Positions 25,248 through 36,488 of a DNA stretch of 64,000 nt are shown here, in pieces. Below the pieces are notes generated by a model. The model did no database searches. It was not told where the DNA came from and saw nothing but the letters and a program-made list of their open reading frames with translations. The stretch covers positions 353,654 through 417,653 of the forward strand of contig NZ_JBEXNL010000002.1 of NCBI RefSeq assembly GCF_040611135.1. The letters run 5' to 3'. Numbering within the stretch: the stretch's first letter is position 1; each line of letters starts with the position of its first letter. The stretch comes from Tsukamurella sp040611135. Its GTDB lineage: Bacteria; Actinomycetota; Actinomycetes; Mycobacteriales; Mycobacteriaceae. A program made the position numbers and the translations under genes.

Positions 25248-25915
25248 CGGAACTGGTCGACGGGATCCGGGCCGGCCTGCGCGCCGCCGCCGATCCCGAG
25301 CGGGCTCCGAGGATGCAGGCGTACATGAAATCCGCGATGCCCTTCCTCGGTGTGCCCTCGCCCGCCGTGCGCAGCATCACCGGCGCCGTCCGGCGCGAGC
25401 ACCCGCCCGCCGACCTCGATGAGCTCCGGGCGGCCGTGCTGGACCTGTGGGACGCCGCCACGTACCGCGAGGAGCGGTACGCGGCGCAGAACCTGCTGCG
25501 GTATCGGCTCGGCACGGGGGATCCCGCCCTCCTGCCGCTGCACGAGCACATCGCCGTGACCGGCGCCTGGTGGGACCACGTCGACGAGACCGCGCACCGC
25601 ATCGCCGACCTGCACGACGCGCACCCCGCGGACACCGCCGCGGTGGTGCGGGCGTGGAGCCGGGGCGGGAACCTGTGGCTGCGCCGGCTCGCGATCATCT
25701 CCCAGCTCGGCCGCAAGGACCGGCTCGACACGGACCTCCTGACGGACGTGATCGAGCCGGCCCTTCCGGAGTCGGAGTTCTTCCTGCGCAAGGCGATCGG
25801 TTGGGCCCTGCGTGAGCACGCGAAGACCGATCCGGAGTGGGTGCGCGCCTACGTCACGGCGCACGAGGATCGATTGAGCGGCCTCTCGCGGCGCGAGGCC
25901 CTCAAGCACCTGTGA
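25244..25915 (+). CDS. DNA alkylation repair protein (AlkD family, HEAT-like)
   Basis: The 223-residue all-helical protein has the AlkD pattern: MKSAMPFLGVPSPAVRSI, WDAATYREERYAAQNLL, WWDHVDETAHRIADLH and FFLRKAIGWALREHAKTDPEWV. AlkD glycosylases remove bulky or charged alkylpurines. The ATG overlaps the stop of the HTH-citrate synthase (ATGA), so they are translationally coupled, an odd pairing of metabolism and repair with no known reason. It converges with mntR. Confidence 0.88.
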   Translation: MTELVDGIRAGLRAAADPERAPRMQAYMKSAMPFLGVPSPAVRSITGAVRREHPPADLDELRAAVLDLWDAATYREERYAAQNLLRYRLGTGDPALLPLHEHIAVTGAWWDHVDETAHRIADLHDAHPADTAAVVRAWSRGGNLWLRRLAIISQLGRKDRLDTDLLTDVIEPALPESEFFLRKAIGWALREHAKTDPEWVRAYVTAHEDRLSGLSRREALKHL

Positions 25916-25994
25916 CGCACGCCCGCTCGACCATCGGCCCGGAAGGATCCGCCTCCGGCGAACGGTGGGTCGCGTCGCGCTGAACGCTGGCCCG

Positions 25995-26693
25995 TCAGCT
26001 CCTGACCCAGATCGCCTGTGCGGCGATGTCCCCCAGGTCGAGCGGCGCACCGTCGTCCACCGTGACGGCGACGGTTCCCAGGAACTTGCGCAGCTCCACG
26101 ACCTCGATCCGGGCGTCGGGGGCGATGCCGACCTCCTGGAAGTAGCGCAGCATCTCGGGGTCGGAGTCGGAGATCCGGGCGACGGTGCCGGACTGCCCGG
26201 CCTCGAGCTCGGACAGCAGGCACGCGTCCGGGGTGGGGACGGTGCCGTCGGGCTGGGGGATCGGGTCGCCGTGCGGATCGCGGTCGGGGTAGCCGAGCCG
26301 TTCGTCGAGGCGCGCGAGGAAGCGTTCGGAGACGGCGTGCTCGAGGACCTCGGCCTCGTCGTGCACCTCGTCCCAGCCGTAGCCGAGCTCGGAGACGAGG
26401 AAGGTCTCGAGGAGCCGGTGCCGGCGGACCATCGCCGTGGCGGCGGAGCGGCCGTCGTCGGTGAGTGTGACCGCGCCGTACTTCTCGTGGTCGACAAGTC
26501 CCTGGTCGGCGAGCTTGCGGATGGCCTCGGACGCGGTGGACGCGGAGACGCCGAGCGCATCGGCGAGCGACTTCGTGGTGACCTTCACATCGGACCACTC
26601 CTGCGCGGTCCAGATCTGCTTGAGGTAGTCCTGCGTGACCGCGGACAGCTCGCTCACGGGGCGCGGCGAATCGGGCAGGGGAGGCTTACTCAC
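25995..26693 (-). CDS. mntR: Manganese-dependent DtxR-type repressor (MntR/SirR)
   Basis: The 232-residue protein has an N-terminal winged helix (about 10-70), a dimerisation/metal domain and a C-terminal FeoA/SH3-like domain (about 155-232). Metal ligands visible are RHRLLETFL (His, Glu) and HDEAEVLEH. The Glu in EAEVLEH, where DtxR/IdeR have Cys, favours manganese sensing. The gene lies beside ribF and rpsO, like SirR/MntR in M. tuberculosis (Rv2788, from memory). GTG at 26693 gives the family's normal length. Targets would be Mn transporters, none of which are in the window. Confidence 0.9.
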   Translation of the reverse strand: MSKPPLPDSPRPVSELSAVTQDYLKQIWTAQEWSDVKVTTKSLADALGVSASTASEAIRKLADQGLVDHEKYGAVTLTDDGRSAATAMVRRHRLLETFLVSELGYGWDEVHDEAEVLEHAVSERFLARLDERLGYPDRDPHGDPIPQPDGTVPTPDACLLSELEAGQSGTVARISDSDPEMLRYFQEVGIAPDARIEVVELRKFLGTVAVTVDDGAPLDLGDIAAQAIWVRS

Positions 26694-26727
26694 GCACCCA
26701 CCATAGGCCGTCCGATAGGGTGAGTGC

Positions 26728-27690
26728 GTGCTTCGCTGGCGAGGGCTCGATGACGTTCCCGCGGACTGGGGACGCTGTGTGGTGACGATCGGCGTGTTCG
26801 ACGGTGTACACCGTGGACACGCCCAATTGATCGCACGCGCGACCGCGGAGGCCCATGAACGTGGGCTCCCCGCGGTCCTGATGACGTTCGATCCGCATCC
26901 CGCCGAGGTGGTGCGCCCGGGTTCGCATCCGCCGCAGCTCACGACGCTGACCCGGCGCGCCGAGCTCGCCGAGGAGCTGGGCATCGACGTCTTCTGCGTG
27001 ATGCCCTTCACCGCGACCGTGATGGCGCAGCCGGCCGAGGACTTCGTGCACTCCGTGCTGGTGGAACGCCTGCACGCCGCCGCCGTCGTCGTCGGCGACA
27101 ACTTCACCTTCGGCTACCGCGCCCTCGGCAATGTCGAGATGCTGGCGCAGCTCGGCCAGAAGTTCGGCTTCTCCGTCGACGCGGTCCCGCTGCTCACGGA
27201 GCACTCGGTCACCTACTCGTCGACGTACATCCGCTCCTGCGTGGACGCGGGCGACGTGAGCGCGGCCGCCGAGGCGCTCGGCCGGCCCCACCGGGTCGAG
27301 GGCGTCGTCGTCCGCGGCGACGGCCGCGGTCGCGAGCTGGGTTTCCCGACGGCGAACGTCGCGCCGCCGATGTTCGCGGCCATTCCCGCCGACGGCGTGT
27401 ACGCCGCGTGGTTCACCGTCCTCGGTCCCGGCCCGGTGGTCGGGCAGGTCACGCCGGGGGAGCGGTACCCGGCCGCGGTCTCGGTCGGCAGCAACCCGAC
27501 CTTCTCGGGACGCACGCGCACCGTCGAGGCCTTCGTGCTCGACACCTCCGCCGATCTGTACGGCCAGCACGTGGCCGTGGACTTCGTCGACCGGGTGCGC
27601 GGGATGGAGCGGTTCGAGTCGATCGAGGACCTGCTCAAGGCCATGGGCGGCGACGTCGACAAGACCCGCGCGATTCTGGGAATCGCCTGA
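26728..27690 (+). CDS. ribF: Bifunctional riboflavin kinase / FAD synthetase
   Basis: The 320-residue enzyme makes FMN and FAD from riboflavin. The N-terminal FAD synthetase half has GVFDGVHRGH (nucleotidyl-transfer HxGH type), TFDPHP and SSTYIR; the C-terminal kinase half has GRGRELGFPTANV and SNPTFSGR. GTG at 26728 is divergent from mntR with 34 bases between. There is no FMN riboswitch-like leader. rpsO follows. Confidence 0.95.
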   Translation: MLRWRGLDDVPADWGRCVVTIGVFDGVHRGHAQLIARATAEAHERGLPAVLMTFDPHPAEVVRPGSHPPQLTTLTRRAELAEELGIDVFCVMPFTATVMAQPAEDFVHSVLVERLHAAAVVVGDNFTFGYRALGNVEMLAQLGQKFGFSVDAVPLLTEHSVTYSSTYIRSCVDAGDVSAAAEALGRPHRVEGVVVRGDGRGRELGFPTANVAPPMFAAIPADGVYAAWFTVLGPGPVVGQVTPGERYPAAVSVGSNPTFSGRTRTVEAFVLDTSADLYGQHVAVDFVDRVRGMERFESIEDLLKAMGGDVDKTRAILGIA

Positions 27691-27778
27691 CTCCTGGTAG
27701 CGTGGCCTCTCGTGCCTGCTGCGGTTCGCGGCGGCGGCACGGATCCATGACGACGCGATACTGAGAAGGAGCTCATCC

Positions 27779-28048
27779 ATGTCGCTCACCACCGAGCAGA
27801 AGAAGTCCATCCTCGCCGAGTACGGCCTCCACGAGACCGACACGGGTTCGCCCGAGGCGCAGGTCGCGATGCTGACCAAGCGCATCACCGATCTCACCGA
27901 GCACCTCAAGCAGCACAAGCACGATCACCACAGCCGCCGCGGCCTGCTGCTGCTGGTCGGCCGTCGTCGCCGTCTGCTGAAGTACGTCGCGTCGGTCGAC
28001 ATCAACCGCTACCGTTCGCTCATCGAGCGCCTCGGCCTGCGTCGCTGA
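27779..28048 (+). CDS. rpsO: 30S ribosomal protein S15
   Basis: The 89-residue protein shows the S15 signature HETDTGSPEAQVAMLTKRI, HLKQHKHDHHSRRGLL and LLKYV, and full family length. It binds the central domain of 16S rRNA. An AGAAGGAG site precedes the ATG. In mycobacteria rpsO and pnp lie close together; here lysX and a small ORF intervene. Confidence 0.97.
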   Translation: MSLTTEQKKSILAEYGLHETDTGSPEAQVAMLTKRITDLTEHLKQHKHDHHSRRGLLLLVGRRRRLLKYVASVDINRYRSLIERLGLRR

Positions 28049-28060
28049 GAGCCTTCCGCC

Positions 28061-28096
28061 AGCGGCCCGTTCCCGGATTTCCGGGGGCGGGCCGCT
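28061..28096 (+). terminator. rpsO terminator hairpin
   Basis: Arms 28061-28069 and 28088-28096 pair perfectly over 9 bp, and an inner CCCGG/CCGGG pair extends the stem. It starts 12 bases after the stop. There is only a short TTT after it. Confidence 0.75.
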
Positions 28097-28106
28097 CGCG
28101 TTTCCC

Positions 28107-28127
28107 GGGTTCGACGGTGCGCCGCCC
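28107..28127 (+). repeat. 21-bp direct repeat, copy 2
   Basis: Identical to 13411-13431 and here outside genes, directly after the rpsO terminator. The core CGACGGTGC is at 28112-28120. Confidence 0.8.
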
Positions 28128-28307
28128 GCCCGGGGGCGGTGGCTGGGGCGCGCGGGTGAGTCGGATCTACAGGTGATGCGTGCGCCGCATCCCCTGTGAC
28201 CTGCGACGATGATGGTGGGTTCTGCATCCCGTGCACACCCAGACGGTTCGACAGACGGGGCGAGCGGGCCTCCTCAATCGGACCGCGGTCCAGCGACCAT
28301 GTCTGAC

Positions 28308-28335
28308 TCTGCATAGCGTTGCAACGTTATGCAGA
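28308..28335. promoter_or_regulatory. 28-bp near-perfect palindrome upstream of a small membrane-peptide gene
   Basis: TCTGCATA and TATGCAGA form outer arms, and the centre CGTTGCAACG is itself a perfect palindrome; only one pair (positions 28316/28327) fails. The length and symmetry fit an operator for a dimeric or tetrameric regulator. It lies 50 bases before the GTG of the 40-codon ORF. The rest of 28097-28384 shows no other gene. Confidence 0.7.
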
Positions 28336-28384
28336 ACCAGGACCGATAGCGGGAAGCGCGTTCCGCAGATCCGGAGGACACCAG

Positions 28385-28507
28385 GTGATCCGGCGGTGGG
28401 CACTCGACGTCGGGCTGATGCTGATCGTGCTCGCCGCGCGACTGGCGGTCATCGGCGCGCTACTCGTCCTGCGCGAGACACTCGCGCGCACGCGCGGCCG
28501 TCTGTGA
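28385..28507 (+). CDS. 40-residue single-pass membrane peptide
   Basis: The frame from GTG at 28385 encodes 40 residues: a short basic start (IRRW), a hydrophobic helix (LMLIVLAARLAVIGALLVL) and a basic end (ARTRGRL). A strong GGAGGA ribosome binding site lies six bases before the GTG, which is why I believe this start rather than a TTG 22 codons upstream that lies in the palindrome. Positive charge on both sides of the helix leaves the topology open. No family is recognised; it is followed by lysX on the other strand. Confidence 0.55.
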   Translation: MIRRWALDVGLMLIVLAARLAVIGALLVLRETLARTRGRL

Positions 28508-28598
28508 TCCGCGGCTGAGATGAACAGGAGGCCGGATTCGGCCTCCCGTCGACGCTGAGGCGTGGATTCACAGGCAGCCCTGAGCTCGCCGACGGGCG

Positions 28599-31967
<3,369 letters not shown>

Positions 31968-32294
31968 CCGATTCCTCTCCGCTTGCGTACGGCGTGTGCC
32001 AATCACCTGGAAAAGACTCCCGATGATAGCCTTGATGGCGGTCCGTCCGACGTCGGCGCCGGATGATCCGGTCGCCGGCATCTGCGGTGCGCCTTCTCGG
32101 TGTCACTCCCCGCGGGGTGGTCCTCGGTAGTGGTCGCCGGAACGGCCTGCATCAGGCAGGCGCGAGTCCGGCGGCTTCGATCGATGACCGCGCCAGAGCG
32201 CCCGCCGCCACCGTCGAACGACGGGGCCACGCGCAGCATGCGCGCCGCCCGGCGTGGACGAGCCGCACGACAAGAGAAGGTCACTGCACACTTC
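31968..32294. other. 327-bp divergent intergenic region between lysX and pnp
   Basis: This stretch must contain the lysX and pnp promoters and a pnp leader, but I cannot assign elements confidently. AAGAGAAGG (32272-32280) is the only Shine-Dalgarno-like element before pnp and is about 14 bases from its ATG, which is far. No small ORF with a good start was found. A leader with autoregulatory structure is expected for pnp from other bacteria, but none is evident. Confidence 0.5.
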
Positions 32295-34535
32295 ATGACT
32301 GATACCAACCAGGTCGAGTTCGACGACGACATCACCGAAGCCGTCGCCGTCATCGACAACGGTTCCTTCGGCACGCGCACCATCCGGTTCGAGACCGGCC
32401 GGTTCGCGCAGCAGGCCGCGGGCTCCGTCGCCGCGTACCTCGACGACGAGACCATGCTGCTGTCGGCCACGTCGCACAGCAAGCACCCCAAGGAGCACTT
32501 CGACTTCTTCCCCCTCACGGTGGACGTCGAGGAGCGCATGTACGCCGCGGGTCGCATCCCCGGCTCGTTCTTCCGCCGCGAGGGTCGCCCGTCGACCGAC
32601 GCGATCCTCACCTGCCGCCTCATCGACCGGCCGCTGCGCCCGTCGTTCGTCGACGGCCTCCGCAACGAGATCCAGGTCGTCGTGACCGTCATGTCGCTCG
32701 ATCCCAAGGATCTGTACGACGTGGTCGCGATCAACGCCGCCTCGGCGTCGACGCAGATCGCCGGCCTGCCCTTCTCGGGCCCGGTGGGCGGCGTGCGCGT
32801 CGCGCTGATCGACGGCCAGTGGGTCGCCTTCCCGACCGTCGAGCAGCTCGAGCGTGCCGTCTTCGACATGGTCGTCGCCGGCCGCATCGTCTCGGGCTCC
32901 GGCAAGGACGCCGATGTCGCGATCATGATGGTCGAGGCCGAGGCCACCGAGAACGTCATCGAGCTCATCGCGGGCGGCGCCACCGCGCCCACCGAGGCCG
33001 TCGTGGCCGAGGGCCTCGAGGCCGCCAAGCCCTTCATCGCCGTGCTCTGCGAGGCGCAGAAGCAGCTGGCCGCCGGCGCCGCCAAGCCGACCGGCGAGTT
33101 CCCGCTGTTCCCCGCCTACCAGGACGACGTCTTCGCCGCCGTCGAGGCCGCGGGTGCCGCGGGCCTGAACGATGCGCTGTCGATCGCCGGCAAGCAGGAG
33201 CGCGACTCCGCCACCGACGTCGTCAAGGCGCAGGTGCTCGAGGCCGTGGGCCCGCAGTTCGAGGGCCGCGAGGGTGAGATCGGCGCGGCGTTCCGCTCGC
33301 TGACCAAGAAGCTCGTGCGCCAGCGCATCCTCACCGACCACTTCCGCATCGACGGCCGCGGCATCACCGACATCCGCTCGCTGAGCGCCGAGATCGCCGT
33401 GATCCCGCGCGCCCACGGCAGCGCGCTGTTCGAGCGCGGCGAGACCCAGATCCTGGGCGTCACCACGCTGGACATGGTCAAGATGGCGCAGCAGATCGAC
33501 TCGCTGGGCCCCGAGACCAGCAAGCGCTACATGCACCACTACAACTTCCCGCCGTACTCGACCGGTGAGACCGGCCGCGTCGGCTCGCCGAAGCGCCGCG
33601 AGATCGGCCACGGCGCGCTCGCCGAGCGTGCCCTCGTGCCGGTGCTGCCCTCGGTGGAGGAGTTCCCCTACGCCATCCGCCAGGTCTCGGAGGCGCTGAG
33701 CTCGAACGGCTCCACGTCGATGGGCTCGGTCTGCGCCTCGACGATGTCGCTGCTCAACGCCGGCGTGCCGCTCAAGGCGCCCGTCGCGGGCATCGCCATG
33801 GGCCTGGTGTCCGACGAGGTCGACGGTCAGGCCCGCTACGTGGCCCTGACCGACATCCTCGGTGCCGAGGACGCCTTCGGCGATATGGACTTCAAGGTCG
33901 CCGGCACGTCCGACTTCGTCACCGCCCTGCAGCTGGACACGAAGCTCGACGGCATCCCGTCGCAGGTCCTGGCCGGCGCGCTGGGCCAGGCGAAGGACGC
34001 CCGCACCACGATCCTCGAGGTCATGGCCGAGGCGATCGACGCCCCCGATGAGATGAGCCCGTACGCCCCGCGGATCACCACCATCAAGGTGCCGGTGGAC
34101 AAGATCGGCGAGGTCATCGGACCCAAGGGCAAGACGATCAACTCCATCACCGAGGAGACCGGCGCCAACATCTCGATCGAGGATGACGGCACGGTGTTCG
34201 TCGGTGCCGCCGACGGCCCGTCGGCGCAGGCGGCGATCGATCGCATCAACGCGATCGCGAACCCGCAGCTGCCCAAGGTGGGCGAGCGCTTCCTGGGCAC
34301 CGTGGTCAAGACCACGGCGTTCGGCGCCTTCGTCTCGCTGGTGCCCGGCCGCGACGGCCTGGTCCACATCAGCAAGCTGGGCAACGGCAAGCGCGTGAAC
34401 AAGGTCGAGGACGTGGTGAACGTCGGCAGCAAGCTGCAGGTCGAGATCGCCGACATCGACGAGCGCGGCAAGATCAGCCTGATCCCCGTCGTCGAGGAGC
34501 AGGCCGCCGAGGCCGCTCCCGCTGGCGAGGAGTAG
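32295..34535 (+). CDS. pnp: Polynucleotide phosphorylase / guanosine pentaphosphate synthetase
   Basis: PNPase degrades RNA from the 3' end by phosphorolysis and in actinobacteria has been linked with (p)ppGpp synthesis. The 746 residues have two RNase PH-like domains (about 1-230 and 330-560; FFRREGRPSTDAILTCRLIDRPLRP in the first, GSALFERGETQILGVTTL in the second), an all-helical linker, a KH domain (VIGPKGKTINSITEETGANI) and a C-terminal S1 domain (GTVVKTTAFGAFVSLVPGRDGLVH). I used ATG at 32295 (MTDTNQVEFDDDI); the frame extends further but without a plausible start. pepR follows closely. Confidence 0.96.
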   Translation: MTDTNQVEFDDDITEAVAVIDNGSFGTRTIRFETGRFAQQAAGSVAAYLDDETMLLSATSHSKHPKEHFDFFPLTVDVEERMYAAGRIPGSFFRREGRPSTDAILTCRLIDRPLRPSFVDGLRNEIQVVVTVMSLDPKDLYDVVAINAASASTQIAGLPFSGPVGGVRVALIDGQWVAFPTVEQLERAVFDMVVAGRIVSGSGKDADVAIMMVEAEATENVIELIAGGATAPTEAVVAEGLEAAKPFIAVLCEAQKQLAAGAAKPTGEFPLFPAYQDDVFAAVEAAGAAGLNDALSIAGKQERDSATDVVKAQVLEAVGPQFEGREGEIGAAFRSLTKKLVRQRILTDHFRIDGRGITDIRSLSAEIAVIPRAHGSALFERGETQILGVTTLDMVKMAQQIDSLGPETSKRYMHHYNFPPYSTGETGRVGSPKRREIGHGALAERALVPVLPSVEEFPYAIRQVSEALSSNGSTSMGSVCASTMSLLNAGVPLKAPVAGIAMGLVSDEVDGQARYVALTDILGAEDAFGDMDFKVAGTSDFVTALQLDTKLDGIPSQVLAGALGQAKDARTTILEVMAEAIDAPDEMSPYAPRITTIKVPVDKIGEVIGPKGKTINSITEETGANISIEDDGTVFVGAADGPSAQAAIDRINAIANPQLPKVGERFLGTVVKTTAFGAFVSLVPGRDGLVHISKLGNGKRVNKVEDVVNVGSKLQVEIADIDERGKISLIPVVEEQAAEAAPAGEE

Positions 34536-34607
34536 GAACTGAGCAGCCTGACATCCCGGGCTGCGCGGGCGGGGGCATCCGGATCGGGTGCCCCCGTTCG
34601 TCGTAGC

Positions 34608-35870
34608 GTGCTCCCCAGCGGCCTGCGGGTCGTCACGGAGACGGTGCCCGGTTCCCGGTCCGCCGCCGTCGGCCTCTGGGTCGCGGTCGGCTCGCGCGAC
34701 GAGCACCCCGCCTCGGCGGGATCCGCGCACTTCCTCGAGCACCTGCTGTTCAAGGCGACACCCCACCGCGACGCGGCCTCGCTGGCCGCCGAGGTGGACG
34801 CCGTGGGCGGTGAGATCAACGCGTTCACCAGCAAGGAGCACACGTGCTACTACGCGCACGTGCTCGACGTCGATCTGGAGCTCGCCGTCGACGTGGTGAC
34901 GGACGTGGTCCTGGGCGGCCTGTGCCGGCCCGAGGACGTCGACGTCGAGCGCGAGGTGGTGCTCGAGGAGCTCGCCATGCGCGACGACGATCCCGAGGAC
35001 CTCGTCAACGAGGCGGCCACCACGGCCCTGCTCGGCGATCATCCACTCGCGCGGCCCGTGCTCGGTACCGAGGAGTCCGTCTCCGCCATGACGGCGGCGC
35101 GGCTGCGGGGCTTCCACCGCCGGCGGTACACGCCGGAGCGGATGGTCCTCGCCGTCGCCGGGAACGTCACGCACGCACAGGTGGTCAAGCTGGCCCGCAG
35201 GGCCTTCGCCGGCAGGCTCGACGGTGCCGCCGAGTCGGCTCCGATCCGGACGGGGATCCGGCGCCGGCCCGGTGCGCCGGCGCTCGAGGTCGTGAACCGC
35301 GACGGTGAGCAGTCGCACCTCGTTGCGGGTACCCGGGCGTACGGCCGGTTCCACCCGGATCGCTGGGCGCTGTCGGTGCTCAACACCGCGATCGGCGGCG
35401 GCCTGAGTTCGCGGCTGTTCCAGGAGATCCGGGAGCAGCGCGGACTGGCCTACACCGTGTACTCCGCGGTGGACACCTACGCCGATACGGGGCTGTTCTC
35501 CGTCTACGCGGGGTGCTCGCCGGAGCGGCTGGGCGAGGTCGCGACGGTGGCGCGGAAGGTTCTCGAGGGCGTTCGGGACGACGGTCTCACGGCCGAGGAA
35601 CTGGCGCGGGCGAAGGGCTCCCTCCGGGGCGGGCTGGTGCTCGGACTCGAGGACGCGCAGTCCCGCATGCACCGGATCGGGCGGAGCGAGGTCAATTACC
35701 AGAACCAGCGGACGATCACGCGCACGCTCGCGGCGATCGACCGGGTCTCGGCGGCCGACGTGAACCGGGTCGCGCGGGATCTGCTGTCGCAGCCCTTCGG
35801 CGGTGCCGTCCTCGGCCCGCACCGCGGCAAGCGGGGCGTCCCGGCCTCGGTGCGGAACTGGCTGGGCTGA
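34608..35870 (+). CDS. pepR: M16 family zinc peptidase (PepR)
   Basis: A cytosolic processing-type peptidase with the inverted zinc motif HFLEH (about residue 44) and downstream Glu (EINAFTSKE). The second half (GGGLSSRLFQEIREQRGLAYTVYS) is the inactive M16 partner domain. The annotated GTG at 34608 begins VLPSGLRVVTE, but mycobacterial homologues have about 20 more residues. The same frame stays open to the pnp stop and offers a CTG at 34539 with AGGAG seven bases upstream, so the real start may be this CTG (443 residues). Always paired with pnp in the group. Confidence 0.9.
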   Translation: MLPSGLRVVTETVPGSRSAAVGLWVAVGSRDEHPASAGSAHFLEHLLFKATPHRDAASLAAEVDAVGGEINAFTSKEHTCYYAHVLDVDLELAVDVVTDVVLGGLCRPEDVDVEREVVLEELAMRDDDPEDLVNEAATTALLGDHPLARPVLGTEESVSAMTAARLRGFHRRRYTPERMVLAVAGNVTHAQVVKLARRAFAGRLDGAAESAPIRTGIRRRPGAPALEVVNRDGEQSHLVAGTRAYGRFHPDRWALSVLNTAIGGGLSSRLFQEIREQRGLAYTVYSAVDTYADTGLFSVYAGCSPERLGEVATVARKVLEGVRDDGLTAEELARAKGSLRGGLVLGLEDAQSRMHRIGRSEVNYQNQRTITRTLAAIDRVSAADVNRVARDLLSQPFGGAVLGPHRGKRGVPASVRNWLG

Positions 35871-35905
35871 GCCGGACGCGCGGATGCGGACGCGGTTTTG
35901 CCTCG

Positions 35906-35939
35906 TTTTGACATCGTTATAGACTTTGCGAAGTCAAAA
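35906..35939. promoter_or_regulatory. Inverted repeat in an AT-rich promoter region
   Basis: TTTTGACATCG at 35906-35916 and CGAAGTCAAAA at 35929-35939 pair over 11 bp with one mismatch. TTGACA at 35908-35913 inside it is a good -35 element, so the repeat may be an operator overlapping the promoter of the secreted-protein gene that starts at 35969. Confidence 0.5.
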
Positions 35940-35968
35940 TCGACTCGTCACGACCAGAGGACTGCCCC

Positions 35969-36430
35969 ATGAACTCGTTCGCCCGTCGCGCGATCGCCGC
36001 TGCCGCCGTTGCCGGCGCCGCGATCACCCTTGTCCCGGCGGCGGCCAACGCCTCCGGTTCGGTCGTCTTCCGCGGCACCGTGACCGGTGGCACGTCCATC
36101 CGGACCGACGCCCCGAACGCCACGGTCACGTGGGTCGGCGACTACGACGATGCCGGCAACCTGGTGATCCGCACCAACTGCGTCATCGCGCGCCACGAGC
36201 TCGGGGTGATCGGCATCCCGCCGTCGCCGCTGCCCAAGGAGCGGTGCGAGTCGATCAAGGGCATCGACCTGTCCGACCGCCTCCTGGTGTGGGAGAACGC
36301 CACCACCGGCGCCAGCGGCACCGCCCGCTCGGAGTACGACGGCACCTTCATCGTCAAGCCCGGCAAGGGCAGCGTCAACGTCGCGATCACCGGCATCGTC
36401 GGCACCGCGGTCGCGACCTACGTCGCCTGA
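35969..36430 (+). CDS. Small secreted protein of unknown function
   Basis: The 153-residue protein has a Sec-type signal peptide (NSFARRAIAAAAVAGAAITLVPAAANA, cleavage likely after ANA near residue 28). The mature part is about 125 residues, beta-rich, with only two Cys (RTNCVIARHE and KERCESIKG), which probably form a disulfide. No catalytic motif is visible. It has its own promoter region with an inverted repeat upstream and is closed by a strong hairpin, so it is a single-gene unit. Not recognised as a known family. Confidence 0.75.
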   Translation: MNSFARRAIAAAAVAGAAITLVPAAANASGSVVFRGTVTGGTSIRTDAPNATVTWVGDYDDAGNLVIRTNCVIARHELGVIGIPPSPLPKERCESIKGIDLSDRLLVWENATTGASGTARSEYDGTFIVKPGKGSVNVAITGIVGTAVATYVA

Positions 36431-36443
36431 CGCGTCCCACGAG

Positions 36444-36480
36444 AACGGCGGCCCACCGGATCCCCCGGTGGGCCGCCGTT
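36444..36480. terminator. Bidirectional terminator, 16-bp perfect stem
   Basis: Arms 36444-36459 and 36465-36480 form a perfect 16-bp stem with a 5-nt loop between two convergent genes. The end of one arm reads GTT, giving a weak U-tract in the plus direction. Confidence 0.9.
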
Positions 36481-36488
36481 CGTCGTGA

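Noticed and set aside
26694..26727. FMN riboswitch before ribF
   Set aside because: Only 34 bases separate ribF from mntR; no RFN-type conserved elements fit.
32103..35822. A 1239-codon open frame antisense to pnp and pepR
   Set aside because: Long antisense frames are expected at about 70% GC; the sense frames are conserved enzymes and the antisense product is low-complexity Arg/His/Gly.
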